The notes below the pieces were generated by a model. The model did no database searches and was not told the origin of the DNA. It worked only from the letters and a program-made list of their open reading frames with translations. 64,000 nt of DNA from Thermomicrobium sp. 4228-Ro (GTDB taxonomy: Bacteria; Chloroflexota; Chloroflexia; Thermomicrobiales; Thermomicrobiaceae): assembly GCF_026241205.1 (NCBI RefSeq), contig NZ_JAPFQM010000001.1, positions 992,001 to 1,056,000 on the forward strand. Direction: 5' to 3'. Shown here piece by piece: positions 17,363 through 25,385 of this stretch (positions within the stretch are counted from its first letter, which is position 1; each line of letters starts with the position of its first letter). Both the position numbers and the translations under genes were made by a program.

Positions 17363-17776
17363 TCAGCTCCGCTCGCGCCCGAGCGCCCGGGCGATCTTCT
17401 CGAAGGGGGAGAGCCGCCCGGCCTCCGGTTCGGCGAGGTGCCGCGGCGCACCGGCGCTGACCGGCGGGAGGGCGCGCTGCGCCTCGGCCAAAAGGCGCGC
17501 CCGCAGGGCCACCGCCCGCTCGGCGCTCGCCACGAGCGCCTCCAGCGTGTCGCCGCTCACCAGCTCCGGCAGCGCCTCGGGATAGGCGCGCAGCACCAGC
17601 GCCCGCAGCGCGTCGAGCGGCACTGGCGTCGCGGGTAGCGGTGGGGCCGGTTCGCTCGCCGGCCCGGCTGGAGCCGGGACGTCCGGGGCCGCTGCCTGCT
17701 CGGGGTGCTCGGCCGCCTCCGGTGCGCTCGGGGCAGCCGTGTCGAGCGCCGGCTCGGGGATCTTCGGGTCGGTCAT
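17363..17776 (-). CDS. Ala/Pro-rich small protein heading the tail-like operon
   Basis: 137 residues; ATG at 17776 follows GAGGAGG. The first ~60 residues are Pro/Ala/Glu-rich and probably disordered. The second half is helical (LDALRALVLRAYPEALPEL, then LEALVASAERAVALRARLLAEAQRAL) and ends in a basic tail (FEKIARALGRERS). It lies three bases upstream of the tail-like gene, so it is probably cotranscribed. Similar low-complexity plus helix proteins near phage tail genes can act as scaffolds or chaperones, but I recognise no family here. Confidence 0.6.
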   Translation of the reverse strand: MTDPKIPEPALDTAAPSAPEAAEHPEQAAAPDVPAPAGPASEPAPPLPATPVPLDALRALVLRAYPEALPELVSGDTLEALVASAERAVALRARLLAEAQRALPPVSAGAPRHLAEPEAGRLSPFEKIARALGRERS

Positions 17777-17859
17777 CCGTCGCCTCCTCTCGTCTGCCTC
17801 CACCGGGAGGACACAGCGCGACCGGCCCGAAAGCGGACACCGCCCGCCCGGCGCCGTCC

Positions 17860-18035
17860 CCCTGTAGGGGTCGGGCGTGCCCGACCCTTCCGAGCCCCCG
17901 ACCCCCTCTCCCGCGCCGTGCGGGAGAGGGGGTGGCGAGCGCCAGCGAGCCGGGGGTGAGGGGTGCCCTGTGGCCGACACGCATCGTCAACGGTCGCCTG
18001 CCCATCGCCGAGCCCCACCCCGAGATCACCATCAC
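17860..18035. repeat. Palindromic repeat block 7
   Basis: A GTAGGGG-led alpha hairpin with stem GTCGGGC / GCCCGAC (17870-17885) is followed directly by a full beta unit (inner stem near 17903-17935, right arm with GGCGAGCGCCAGCGAGCC). It lies upstream of the Ala/Pro-rich gene, where a promoter would be expected; none was recognised. Confidence 0.8.
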
Positions 18036-18545
18036 CCCCGTAGGGGTCAGGCGTGCCTGACCCGTCCGGCCCGACAGGACCGGCAACCGTGGCCACCGTC
18101 CCGCGCCTGACGGCGCGGATGGGCGACGCACGCGACAATGCCCCCTCACCCCCGACCCCTCTCCCGCGGCGTGCGGGAGAGGGGTGGCGAGCGCCAGCGA
18201 GCCGGGGGTGAGGGTGTCGCACCGGTACACAACAACAACGGTCGCCACCGCATCGTCCACCGGCCCCCAGAGATCACCGTCACCCCCGTAGGCGTCGGGC
18301 GTGCCCGACCCGGCCGGGCCGCGAGGCCCGGAAAACCGGACCCGGTTCCCGCGCCTGACGGCGCGGACGGGCGACGCACGCGACAATGCCCCCCTCACCC
18401 CCGACCCCCTCTCCCGCGGCGTGCGGGAGAGGGGGTGGCGAGCGCCAGCGAGCCGGGGGTGAGGGGTGTCGCACCGGTACACAACAACAACGGTCGCCAC
18501 CGCATCGTCCACCGGCCCCCAGAGATCACCGTCACCCCCGTAGGG
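18036..18545. repeat. Tandem array of ~250-bp composite repeats
   Basis: Two consecutive composite units start at 18041 and 18289, with a third beginning at 18541 (periods 248 and 252 bp). Each has the order: TAGGGGTC-type alpha hairpins, CGACGCACGCGACAATGCC, a beta nested hairpin, GCACCGGTACACAACAACAA, GGTCGCCACCGCATCGTCCA, and an AGAGATCACCGTCACCCCCG junction. The hairpin stems differ between units while staying paired (GTCAGGC/GCCTGAC against GTCGGGC/GCCCGAC). Confidence 0.85.
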
Positions 18546-18900
18546 GTCAGGCGTGCCTGACCCGGCCGGGCCGCGAGGCCCGGAAAACCGGACCCCGGTT
18601 CCCGCGCCTGACGGCGCGGACGGGCGACGCACGCGACAATGCCCCCTCACCCTCGACCCCTCTCCCGCGGCGTGCGGGAGAGGGGGTGCCGAGCGCGAGC
18701 GAGGCGGGGGTGAGGGGTGTCCCCGCGGGCGACGCACGCCGCGCCCCGACGTGGGGATGTGCGGTGCCCGATCGCTGCCGGTGGCCCGCGCATCGTCCAC
18801 CGGCACCCCGACGGCCACCGCCGGCTCCGTAGGGGTCGGGCGTGCCCGACCCGACGGGTCACGCGTGCGTGACCCGTCCGGCCCGGTAGGACCGGGAACC
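18546..18900. repeat. Third, diverged composite unit and alpha remnants
   Basis: Continues the array with a third alpha (18546-18561 hairpin) and beta unit (inner stem near 18656-18690), then diverges. At ~18836-18900 two alpha first-hairpins stand side by side, GTCGGGC/GCCCGAC and GTCACGC/GCGTGAC, followed by a CCGGCCC-GGTA-GGACCGG hairpin. This is the island's right edge before the tRNA. Confidence 0.75.
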
Positions 18901-18959
18901 GTACCGCAGGGTGGACACCCGCACCCGCCACGCAGCCACCCCTGCCGCAACGCGCGCGT

Positions 18960-18989
18960 TTGCCGGGCAACCGCGCCGTGCGGTACCAT
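18960..18989 (+). promoter_or_regulatory. Candidate promoter of the tRNA-Arg gene
   Basis: TTGCCG at 18960-18965, an 18-nt spacer, TACCAT at 18984-18989, placing a start near 18996, 17 nt before the tRNA. Both hexamers are imperfect matches, so this is only a candidate. Confidence 0.4.
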
Positions 18990-19012
18990 CGTGGTGCGCG
19001 CCGGTGCGCGAT

Positions 19013-19085
19013 GCCCCCGTAGTTCAGTGGACAGAACGGCGGCCTTCTAAGCCGCATGTCGCAGGTTCGAATCCTGCCGGGGGTG
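19013..19085 (+). tRNA. tRNA-Arg, anticodon TCT
   Basis: A complete cloverleaf: acceptor stem GCCCCCG / CGGGGGT (first pair G-T), D stem GTTC/GAAC, anticodon stem GCGGC/GCCGC with loop CTTCTAA (anticodon TCT, reading AGA/AGG), variable ATGTC, T arm GCAGG-TTCGAAT-CCTGC, discriminator G. The 3' CCA is not encoded. It marks the boundary between the repeat/phage island and ordinary chromosome; tRNA genes are common integration sites, but I see no integrase or direct repeat of the tRNA end at the other island edge. Confidence 0.95.
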
Positions 19086-19184
19086 CCGGTCCGTGCGCCG
19101 GTGGTGTGGTGTCTCCTGGCGCTGCCGCATCCGGAGCCGTCCGCTCGCGGTGCGGCGAGGACGATACCGGCAGCGAGGGTCGCG

Positions 19185-19406
19185 ATGGGCAGGCGTGCCG
19201 ACCGTCTGTGGCTCCTCTTTTTCGTCCCCGGCGCGAGTCTCATCGCCGGTCACCTCGTCCTGACGCGCCTCTTCGGCGTAGTGCTCACCGACGGGGCGAG
19301 CGCGGTGATCGGATTGTTCGGGGTCGGGTTCCTCCTGCTCAGCCTGCTCACCCAGCTGTCGCTGCCGCGGCGGCGGACTCGCCGTGACCAGGGAGAGAAG
19401 AGGTGA
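19185..19406 (+). CDS. Small two-helix membrane protein
   Basis: 73 residues from ATG at 19185; an upstream in-frame extension would read through the tRNA, so it was rejected. GAGGGT lies 6 nt upstream. Two hydrophobic helices (LWLLFFVPGASLIAGHLVL and ASAVIGLFGVGFLLLSLL) are followed by a basic cytosolic tail (PRRRTRRDQGEKR). No family recognised. The stop overlaps or abuts the moaD-moaE start region, so the two may be cotranscribed. Confidence 0.6.
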   Translation: MGRRADRLWLLFFVPGASLIAGHLVLTRLFGVVLTDGASAVIGLFGVGFLLLSLLTQLSLPRRRTRRDQGEKR

Positions 19407-19414
19407 AGGCACCC

Positions 19415-20128
19415 ATGCGCGTCACCGTCCGCTATTTCGCGGTCGTCCGCGAGCTCCTCGGCCGGGACAGCGAGGAGCAGGAACTCTCCGAGGGGACGAC
19501 GGTCGGGCAACTCTGCGAGCAGTTGATCGCCGAGCAGCCGGTCCTCGACCGGCTGCGCCGCTCGCTGCTGGTCATGGTCAACCGGCGCTACGCGCGCCCC
19601 GACCAGCTGCTCCGCGACGGCGACGAGGTCGCCCTCATCCCGCCGGTCTCCGGGGGGAGCCAGCGCTTCCGCGTCGGGCCGGAGCCGCTCGACGTGCGCG
19701 CGGTCGAGCGCCTGGTCGCGCACCCCGGCGCGGGCGCGATCGTCACCTTCGTCGGGACCGTGCGCGAGCAGGCCCGGGGTAAGCGCGTGCGCTCCCTCGA
19801 GTACGAGGCCTACGCCGAGGCTGCCGAGGAAGCGTTCGCGGAGATCGCCAGCGAGATCGCCCAGCGCTGGCCGGTACTCGGCGTCGCCATCCACCACCGG
19901 ACCGGCCGGCTGGAGGTCGGCGAGGCGAGCGTCGTCATCGCGGTCGCTAGCGCCCACCGGGCCGAAGCGTTCGAGGCTTGCCGCTACGCGATCGAGCGCC
20001 TCAAGCAGGTCGCCCCGATCTGGAAGAAGGAAGTCTACGAGGACGGCGAGGTCTGGATCGGGAGCGAGGCGCTCTATCAGGAACTGTTCGCCCGGCCGGC
20101 CGCTGACCCGCCTGCGTCGGAGGAGTGA
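19415..20128 (+). CDS. moaX: MoaD-MoaE fusion, molybdopterin synthase
   Basis: 237 residues. ATG at 19415 starts the canonical MoaD sequence (MRVTVRYFAVVRELLG) and has AGAGGTG upstream; a GTG at 19403 overlapping the previous stop is an alternative. Residues 1-81 are the ubiquitin-like MoaD small subunit ending in PPVSGG. The rest is the MoaE large subunit (GAIVTFVGTVREQARG, LEYEAYAEAAEE, HHRTGRLEVGE, catalytic-type Lys in PIWKKEVYEDGE). The enzyme converts precursor Z (cPMP) to molybdopterin. MoaD must present a free C-terminal Gly-Gly thiocarboxylate, so the fusion probably needs cleavage after GG, as reported for mycobacterial MoaX. It converges on moeA with no gap. Confidence 0.9.
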   Translation: MRVTVRYFAVVRELLGRDSEEQELSEGTTVGQLCEQLIAEQPVLDRLRRSLLVMVNRRYARPDQLLRDGDEVALIPPVSGGSQRFRVGPEPLDVRAVERLVAHPGAGAIVTFVGTVREQARGKRVRSLEYEAYAEAAEEAFAEIASEIAQRWPVLGVAIHHRTGRLEVGEASVVIAVASAHRAEAFEACRYAIERLKQVAPIWKKEVYEDGEVWIGSEALYQELFARPAADPPASEE

Positions 20129-21361
20129 TCACGACCGGGCCGCGAGCCCGCGTACCGGGCCGCGCAGGACCGCCGACAGGCGCTCGCCCACGCGGTACGG
20201 TTCGGCCCGCGGTGGGACGACGAGGTAGGCGTTGGCGCCGACCGCCGAGAGGAGCCGCGCCGAGGCCTGGGGGCCGGTGTTGCGCGCCCGCAGCACGCCG
20301 TCGGCGTCGCAGCGCACGGCCGCCCGCTGGTACTCGATCCGGTCGCCCGGCTCGATGTCGTGCTCGAGGACGACCGTGACGAGCTCCGGCTCGACCGGCT
20401 GCTGGCCCGTCATCGCCCGCAAGGCCGTCGCCACGAAGAGCTCGAAGCCGACCAGCGCCGAGACCGGGTTCCCCGGCAGGCCGAACAGGAGCGTCGAGCC
20501 GGCCGTCACGAAGTGGAACGGCTTGCCAGGCTTCATGAAGAGCCGCTCGATGTGCACCGTCCCGAGCCGCCGCAGCGCCGCGCTGATGAGGTCCCGCTCG
20601 CCCACCGACACACCGCCCGAGGAGACGACGACGTCGCTCTCGGCGATCCGCTCGCGCAGGAGCGCGGTGAGCTGCTCGACGTCGTCCGGCCCGCGACCGG
20701 ACCAGACCACCTCGGCACCGGCCTGGCGCGCAGCGGCGACCAGCATGAAGCGGTTCGAGTCGCGGATCTGCCCCGGACCGAGCGGGGCGTCCGGCTCGAC
20801 CAGCTCGTCACCCGTGCTCAGGACGGAAACACGCGGGCGGCGCGCGACCGGCACCGAGGCGATCCCGAGACTCGCCAGCAGGCCGATCTCAGCCGGGCCG
20901 AGCAGCGTGCCAGCAGGAATCACCAGCTCGCCGCGGCGGATATCGACGCCCACCGGCCGCACGTTCTCGCCCGGCCGGACGTCCTCGCGGCGGATCACCA
21001 CGTGGTCGTCGACCAGCTCGACGTCTTCGACCGGGACGACCGCGTCGGCACCGGGCGGCAGCGGCGCGCCGGTCGTGATGCGCACTGCCGTACCGGGGGT
21101 GACCGTCACGTCGATGACGTGACCCGCGAACTGCTCACCGATGATCTCCCGCCACGGCGAGGTATCGTCGTGGACCACCGCGAAGCCGTCCATCGTCGCT
21201 GCCGGGAACGGTGGGTGGTCCTCGGGCGCCACGACCGGCTCGGCGAGGACGCGACCGGCCGCCTCCAGGAGCCCGACCCGTTCGGTCGGGAGACGCTGGA
21301 CCTGCCCGAGGATGATGTCCAACGCTTCGCGAGGTGTGAGCATCCGCTTCGTCTGCTGCAT
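20129..21361 (-). CDS. moeA: Molybdopterin molybdenumtransferase MoeA
   Basis: 410 residues from ATG at 21361 with GGAG upstream; the ATG at 21343 (MLTPREAL) is an alternative. MoeA inserts molybdate into adenylylated molybdopterin. It shows the family's layout: an N-terminal segment (MLTPREALDIILGQV) with the AATMDGFAV motif, a domain with TGAPLPPGADAVVPVE, the MogA-like fold with VSVLSTGDELVEP, DSNRFML, VVSSGGVSVGERD and FGLPGNPVSALVGFE, then a beta-barrel C-terminus. Length and motifs are normal. It ends exactly where the convergent moaD-moaE fusion ends. Its product would serve the CoxL-type enzymes at 55-60 kb. Confidence 0.93.
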   Translation of the reverse strand: MQQTKRMLTPREALDIILGQVQRLPTERVGLLEAAGRVLAEPVVAPEDHPPFPAATMDGFAVVHDDTSPWREIIGEQFAGHVIDVTVTPGTAVRITTGAPLPPGADAVVPVEDVELVDDHVVIRREDVRPGENVRPVGVDIRRGELVIPAGTLLGPAEIGLLASLGIASVPVARRPRVSVLSTGDELVEPDAPLGPGQIRDSNRFMLVAAARQAGAEVVWSGRGPDDVEQLTALLRERIAESDVVVSSGGVSVGERDLISAALRRLGTVHIERLFMKPGKPFHFVTAGSTLLFGLPGNPVSALVGFELFVATALRAMTGQQPVEPELVTVVLEHDIEPGDRIEYQRAAVRCDADGVLRARNTGPQASARLLSAVGANAYLVVPPRAEPYRVGERLSAVLRGPVRGLAARS

Positions 21362-21562
21362 CGTCCACGCTCCGCCTGCATCGCTATCCGAACGAAAGCG
21401 CCTCAATCGTACCACCGGGCCGCCGCGAGCGACGCCGCCCCCGGCACGCTCCGCCGGTGCGAACGCTTTTGCCGGACCGGCATGCTCGTGTACCGGAACG
21501 ACGCGGGCGGCAGGCGTACCGCTGCCGCAACAGCTGATCCGTGCGGTGCAGGATTTTCCGGA

Positions 21563-21592
21563 TTGCGCGAGGGTACCGTCCGCTCGTATCAT
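21563..21592 (+). promoter_or_regulatory. Weak candidate promoter of the RSH gene
   Basis: TTGCGC at 21563-21568, 18-nt spacer, TATCAT at 21587-21592, followed by the A-rich ATTAGAGAGAAAG leader. Only the -10 is a good match. Confidence 0.35.
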
Positions 21593-21649
21593 ATTAGAGA
21601 GAAAGCACACCCTCCGACAGGACCTCGCTGGTCGAGCGAACGAGGCAAG

Positions 21650-23905
21650 ATGGTCACTCCCGTACCCCGCGAGAGCGGTTACCAGGACGAGCCCATCCGG
21701 CAGGCGGGCGTTCCGGCGGTCGTCGGTGACGCGCCGGCCTGGGAGGAGGTGGCGCCCGAACTCGAGAAGCGGCTGCCCGGCGCCGACCTCGACCTGATCC
21801 GCCGCGCCTACGAGTTCGCGCGCGCCGCCCACGCTGGTGCCCGCCGGCGCTCCGGTGAACCGTACCTGTGCCACCCGCTCGCCGTCGCGCTCATCCTGGC
21901 CGATATGCAGCTCGACCAGGAGACGGTCGCCGCCGCACTCCTGCACGACGTGCTGGAGGACACCGACGTCACGCTCGAGCAATTGCAGGAGACCTTCGGC
22001 CCGCGGGTCGCCCGGCTGGTCGATGGCGTGACCAAGCTGAGCAAGATCCGCTGGAGCCCGGAGGACGAGCCGCTGAGCCTCGAGCGGGAGAAGGTCCGCC
22101 AGGCCGAAAGCCTGCGCAAGATGCTCCTGGCGATGGCCGAAGACGTCGGTGTGGTGCTGATCAAGCTGGCCGACCGGCTCCACAATATGCGGACGCTCGA
22201 GCACCTGCCGCCGGAAAAGCAGCGGCGCATCGCCCGCGAGACGATGGAGATCTACGCGCCGCTCGCCAACCGCCTCGGCATCGGGCACCTCAAGGCGGAG
22301 CTGGAGGACCTGGCGTTCAAGTACCTGGAGCCGCAGACCTACGAGGCGATCGCCAAGGCGCTCGAGTCGCGCGGGCACGACCGCGAGCGCTACCTCCAGC
22401 AGGTGATCGCGCAGGTCAAGCAGGCGCTGGCCGAAGCGGGTATCCGGGCCGTCGTGACCGGGCGCGAGAAGCACATCGCCTCCATCGCCCGCAAGATGCG
22501 CCAGAAGCAGCGCAGCTTCGACGAGATCTACGACGTGCTCGGCATCCGGGTGATCGTCGACGAGCAGCGGGACTGCTACGCAGCGCTCGGCGTGATCCAC
22601 GGCATGTGGCACCCGATCCCCGGGGAGTTCGACGACTACATCGCGACACCGAAGGAAAACCTCTACCGCTCGCTGCACACGGCGGTGATCGGTCCCGGTG
22701 GTATCCCGCTGGAAGTGCAGATCCGGACGCACGAGATGCACCGGGAGGCCGAGTACGGCATCGCTGCCCACTGGCGCTACAAGGAACAGCTGCGCGCCGA
22801 CAGCGGAGACCGCTCGATCGAGGCGAAGATCGCCTGGTTCCGCCAGATCCTCGAGTGGCGCGACGAGTTGCTCGACGCCCAGGAGTTCGTCGATTCGGTC
22901 AAGCAGGACCTCCTACCGGAGATGATCTACGTCTTCACGCCGAAAGGCGACGTGATCGAGCTCCCGGCCGGCGCCACACCGATCGACTTCGCCTATCGCA
23001 TCCATACCGAGGTCGGCCACCAGTGCATCGGCGCCAAGGTGAACGGGCAGATCGTCCCGCTCAACTACAAGCTGCAGAACGGGCAGGTGGTGCAGATCAT
23101 CACCTCCAAGTCGCGCACCGGCCCGAGCCGGGACTGGCTCATCCCGAGCAACGGCTACGTGACGACCGCCTCCGCCCGCGAGAAGATCCGGCAGTGGTTC
23201 CGCAAGCAGGAACGCGAGGAGAACATCGCCCACGGCCGGCACTTGCTCGAGCAGGAACTCCGCCGGTTGGGGATCGACATGAAGCCGGAGGAGGTCCTCA
23301 AGCTGTTCCCGCGCTACCAGAAGCTCGAGGACTTCCTGGCCGCGATCGGGTACGGGGCGATCACGCCCCAGCAGCTCGCTGCCCGCATCGCCGAGCACGA
23401 GGACCAGAAGGCGCGCGCCGCTGCGACCGCCACGCCGGCGGCACCCCCGCCGCTGCAGGTCACCGGGCTGCGCGACCTGCTCACCCGGCTGGCCAACTGC
23501 TGCAAGCCGGTCTACGGTGACCCGATCGTCGGCTTCATCACGCGCGGGCGCGGCATCACCGTGCACCGGGCCGACTGCCCGAACGTCCTGCACACGAGCG
23601 AGCCGGAGCGGATCATCCCGGTCAGCTGGGGCGAGACACCCCAGCACTATCCGGTCACGGTCCGCATCGAAGCCTGGGACCGCGTCGGCCTCCTGCGCGA
23701 CGTGACGACGCTCGTCGCCGACGAGGGACTGAACGCGCTGTCGGTCCTCACCAACGTCCACGACGACCGGACCGTGACGATCCTCATGACGCTGGAGGTC
23801 GCCAGCGTCCAGCAGCTCAGCCGCGTCCTGCAGAAGCTCGAGCAGGTCAAGGACGTCTACGACGTCCGGCGCGTCACCGACGGCGAGGCGGCCCCCACCC
23901 GCTGA
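21650..23905 (+). CDS. RelA/SpoT-family (p)ppGpp synthetase/hydrolase
   Basis: 751 residues; ATG at 21650 after GAGGCAAG. Domains in order: HD hydrolase (~65-215) with intact metal motif HDVLED and YLCHPLAVA; synthetase (~260-390) with TGREKHIASIARKM, EFDDYIATPKENLYRSLHTA and VEIQIRT-like VQIRTHEMHREAEYGIAAHW; TGS (~435-495, IYVFTPKGDVIELPAGATPIDFAYRIH); a CC/zinc-finger-like region (CCKPVYGDPIVGF) and a C-terminal ACT domain. It makes and degrades the alarmone in response to starvation. The synthetase loop is ExDD, as in synthetase-only RelA, although the hydrolase site looks complete; bifunctional Rel/SpoT normally has RxKD. Confidence 0.9.
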   Translation: MVTPVPRESGYQDEPIRQAGVPAVVGDAPAWEEVAPELEKRLPGADLDLIRRAYEFARAAHAGARRRSGEPYLCHPLAVALILADMQLDQETVAAALLHDVLEDTDVTLEQLQETFGPRVARLVDGVTKLSKIRWSPEDEPLSLEREKVRQAESLRKMLLAMAEDVGVVLIKLADRLHNMRTLEHLPPEKQRRIARETMEIYAPLANRLGIGHLKAELEDLAFKYLEPQTYEAIAKALESRGHDRERYLQQVIAQVKQALAEAGIRAVVTGREKHIASIARKMRQKQRSFDEIYDVLGIRVIVDEQRDCYAALGVIHGMWHPIPGEFDDYIATPKENLYRSLHTAVIGPGGIPLEVQIRTHEMHREAEYGIAAHWRYKEQLRADSGDRSIEAKIAWFRQILEWRDELLDAQEFVDSVKQDLLPEMIYVFTPKGDVIELPAGATPIDFAYRIHTEVGHQCIGAKVNGQIVPLNYKLQNGQVVQIITSKSRTGPSRDWLIPSNGYVTTASAREKIRQWFRKQEREENIAHGRHLLEQELRRLGIDMKPEEVLKLFPRYQKLEDFLAAIGYGAITPQQLAARIAEHEDQKARAAATATPAAPPPLQVTGLRDLLTRLANCCKPVYGDPIVGFITRGRGITVHRADCPNVLHTSEPERIIPVSWGETPQHYPVTVRIEAWDRVGLLRDVTTLVADEGLNALSVLTNVHDDRTVTILMTLEVASVQQLSRVLQKLEQVKDVYDVRRVTDGEAAPTR

Positions 23906-23912
23906 GCGTCCC

Positions 23913-25319
23913 TCACTGCTCCCCGATCTCTTCTTCCGGTTCTTCGAGGAGACCCGCCCGCTTGAGCAGCCGCTCGCGCTTGGTCAGACGGCGCCGGCGC
24001 GGCGGTGTCCGCTCGGCCTCGGCCAGCTCCGGCTCCCAGACCAGCTCGCGACCGGCCACCTCGACGATATCGCCCGGCTGGATGCCCAGTGCACTGAGCC
24101 GACGCGAGATGCCCCAACGTGCCAGCAAGCGCTGGTAGCGCTCGGCCGCCTCGGGGTTGGAGAAATCGGTCATCAGCGTCAGCCGCTCGATCTTCGGGCC
24201 GCGGAGCGCGAACCGGTGCGGCGCCAGCCGGACCGCTTCCCACCGTTCCTGCGAACGGTCGAGCGTGTAGACGCGGTGCGTCCGTACCGGCGGCGCGACC
24301 CGTTCCGGCTTCGGGATCTCGCGGAGGCGGCGCCAGGTGGCCAGGACGAGCTCGCCGACGCCTTGACCGGTCGCCGCCGAGATCGGGTACACCGCGTAAC
24401 CGAGCGCGCGGAGCGCCTCGGCCAGGCGCGGCCAGTTGGCTTGCGCCTCCGGCAGGTCCATCTTGTTCACGGCGACGATCTGCGGCTTGCCCGCCAGCGC
24501 CGCTGAGTAGGCCGCCAGCTCGGCGTTGATCGTGTGGAAGTCCTCCAGCGGGTCACGCCCCTCCGGCCCACCGGAACCGTCGAGCACGTGGATGAGCAGG
24601 CGCGTCCGCTCGACGTGCCGGAGGAACTCGTGCCCGAGCCCGGCCCCGCGCGAGGCACCAGCGATGAGACCGGGAAGGTCAGCCAGCACGAACGACCCAC
24701 CGTCCCGTCCGGGTACGCTCACGACGCCGAGCATCGGTTCGAGCGTCGTGAACGGGTAGTCGGCGATCTTCGGCCGCGCCGCGCTCACCGCCGCCAGGAG
24801 CGTCGACTTGCCGGCGTTGGGCAAGCCGACGAGGCCGACATCGGCCAGCAGCTTGAGCTCGAGCCGCAGCCAGCGCTCCTCGCCCGGTTCGCCCTTCTCG
24901 GCGAACCGCGGTACTTGCCGGCTCGGCGTGGCGAAGTGCCAGTTGCCGCGCCCACCCAGTCCACCGCGCGCCACGAGCAGCACCTCGCCCGGCTCGACCA
25001 GGTCACCCAGCACCTCGCCCGTCGCTTCGTCGATCACGACGGTTCCAGGCGGGACGTCGATGTAGAGGTCGGCGCCGTCGCGACCGCTCTTCCGGTTGCC
25101 CTGACCGGGCTGCCCGTTCTCCGCCCGGAAGTGCTGCTGGTAACTGAACGGGAGCAGCGTGTTGAGCGACGGGTCGACCCGGAGATAGACGTTCCCACCG
25201 CGGCCACCGTCGCCGCCGTCGGGACCACCGCGCGGCACGTACTTCTCGCGGTGGAAGCTGACGGCACCGTCGCCTCCGTTGCCTGCTTTGACGGAGATCT
25301 TCGCCAGGTCGTAGAACAT
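23913..25319 (-). CDS. obg: GTPase ObgE/CgtA
   Basis: 468 residues from ATG at 25319; GGAGGGAACC directly upstream decides this start over a GTG four codons earlier. Residues 1-158 are the glycine-rich Obg fold ([31 protein letters not shown]). The G domain follows with GLPNAGKST, switch [19 protein letters not shown] and ISA. The C-terminal OCT domain (~340-430) contains [20 protein letters not shown] and is followed by a basic tail. Obg binds the 50S subunit and links ribosome assembly to the (p)ppGpp response. It converges on the RSH gene with a 7-bp gap; the principal sigma gene lies upstream on the same strand. Confidence 0.95.
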   Translation of the reverse strand: MFYDLAKISVKAGNGGDGAVSFHREKYVPRGGPDGGDGGRGGNVYLRVDPSLNTLLPFSYQQHFRAENGQPGQGNRKSGRDGADLYIDVPPGTVVIDEATGEVLGDLVEPGEVLLVARGGLGGRGNWHFATPSRQVPRFAEKGEPGEERWLRLELKLLADVGLVGLPNAGKSTLLAAVSAARPKIADYPFTTLEPMLGVVSVPGRDGGSFVLADLPGLIAGASRGAGLGHEFLRHVERTRLLIHVLDGSGGPEGRDPLEDFHTINAELAAYSAALAGKPQIVAVNKMDLPEAQANWPRLAEALRALGYAVYPISAATGQGVGELVLATWRRLREIPKPERVAPPVRTHRVYTLDRSQERWEAVRLAPHRFALRGPKIERLTLMTDFSNPEAAERYQRLLARWGISRRLSALGIQPGDIVEVAGRELVWEPELAEAERTPPRRRRLTKRERLLKRAGLLEEPEEEIGEQ

Positions 25320-25385
25320 GGTTCCCTCCACCGGGGCGAGCCCGGTGCGTCGCGTTCCGGTCGGTCGTGGACGACCAGCTGGTGC

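Noticed and set aside
18036-18790. CRISPR array
   Set aside because: Period is ~250 bp and there are no short identical repeats with unique spacers or cas genes; the units are composite hairpins.
15450-18989. 1179-codon minus-strand open frame
   Set aside because: It reads through repeat blocks and the tail-like gene in the wrong frame; composition is Arg/Gly/Pro/Ala-rich without motifs.
19013-19085. Phage attachment site in the tRNA
   Set aside because: No integrase and no direct repeat of the tRNA 3' end was found at the left side of the island.
20360-21649. 5' extension of the RSH gene
   Set aside because: It is antisense to moeA; the protein's RSH homology starts after the ATG at 21650 that has an RBS-like GAGGCAAG.
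21362-22771. 5' extension of moeA (880-codon frame)
   Set aside because: The extension lies antisense to the RSH gene; MoeA homology starts at 21361/21343.
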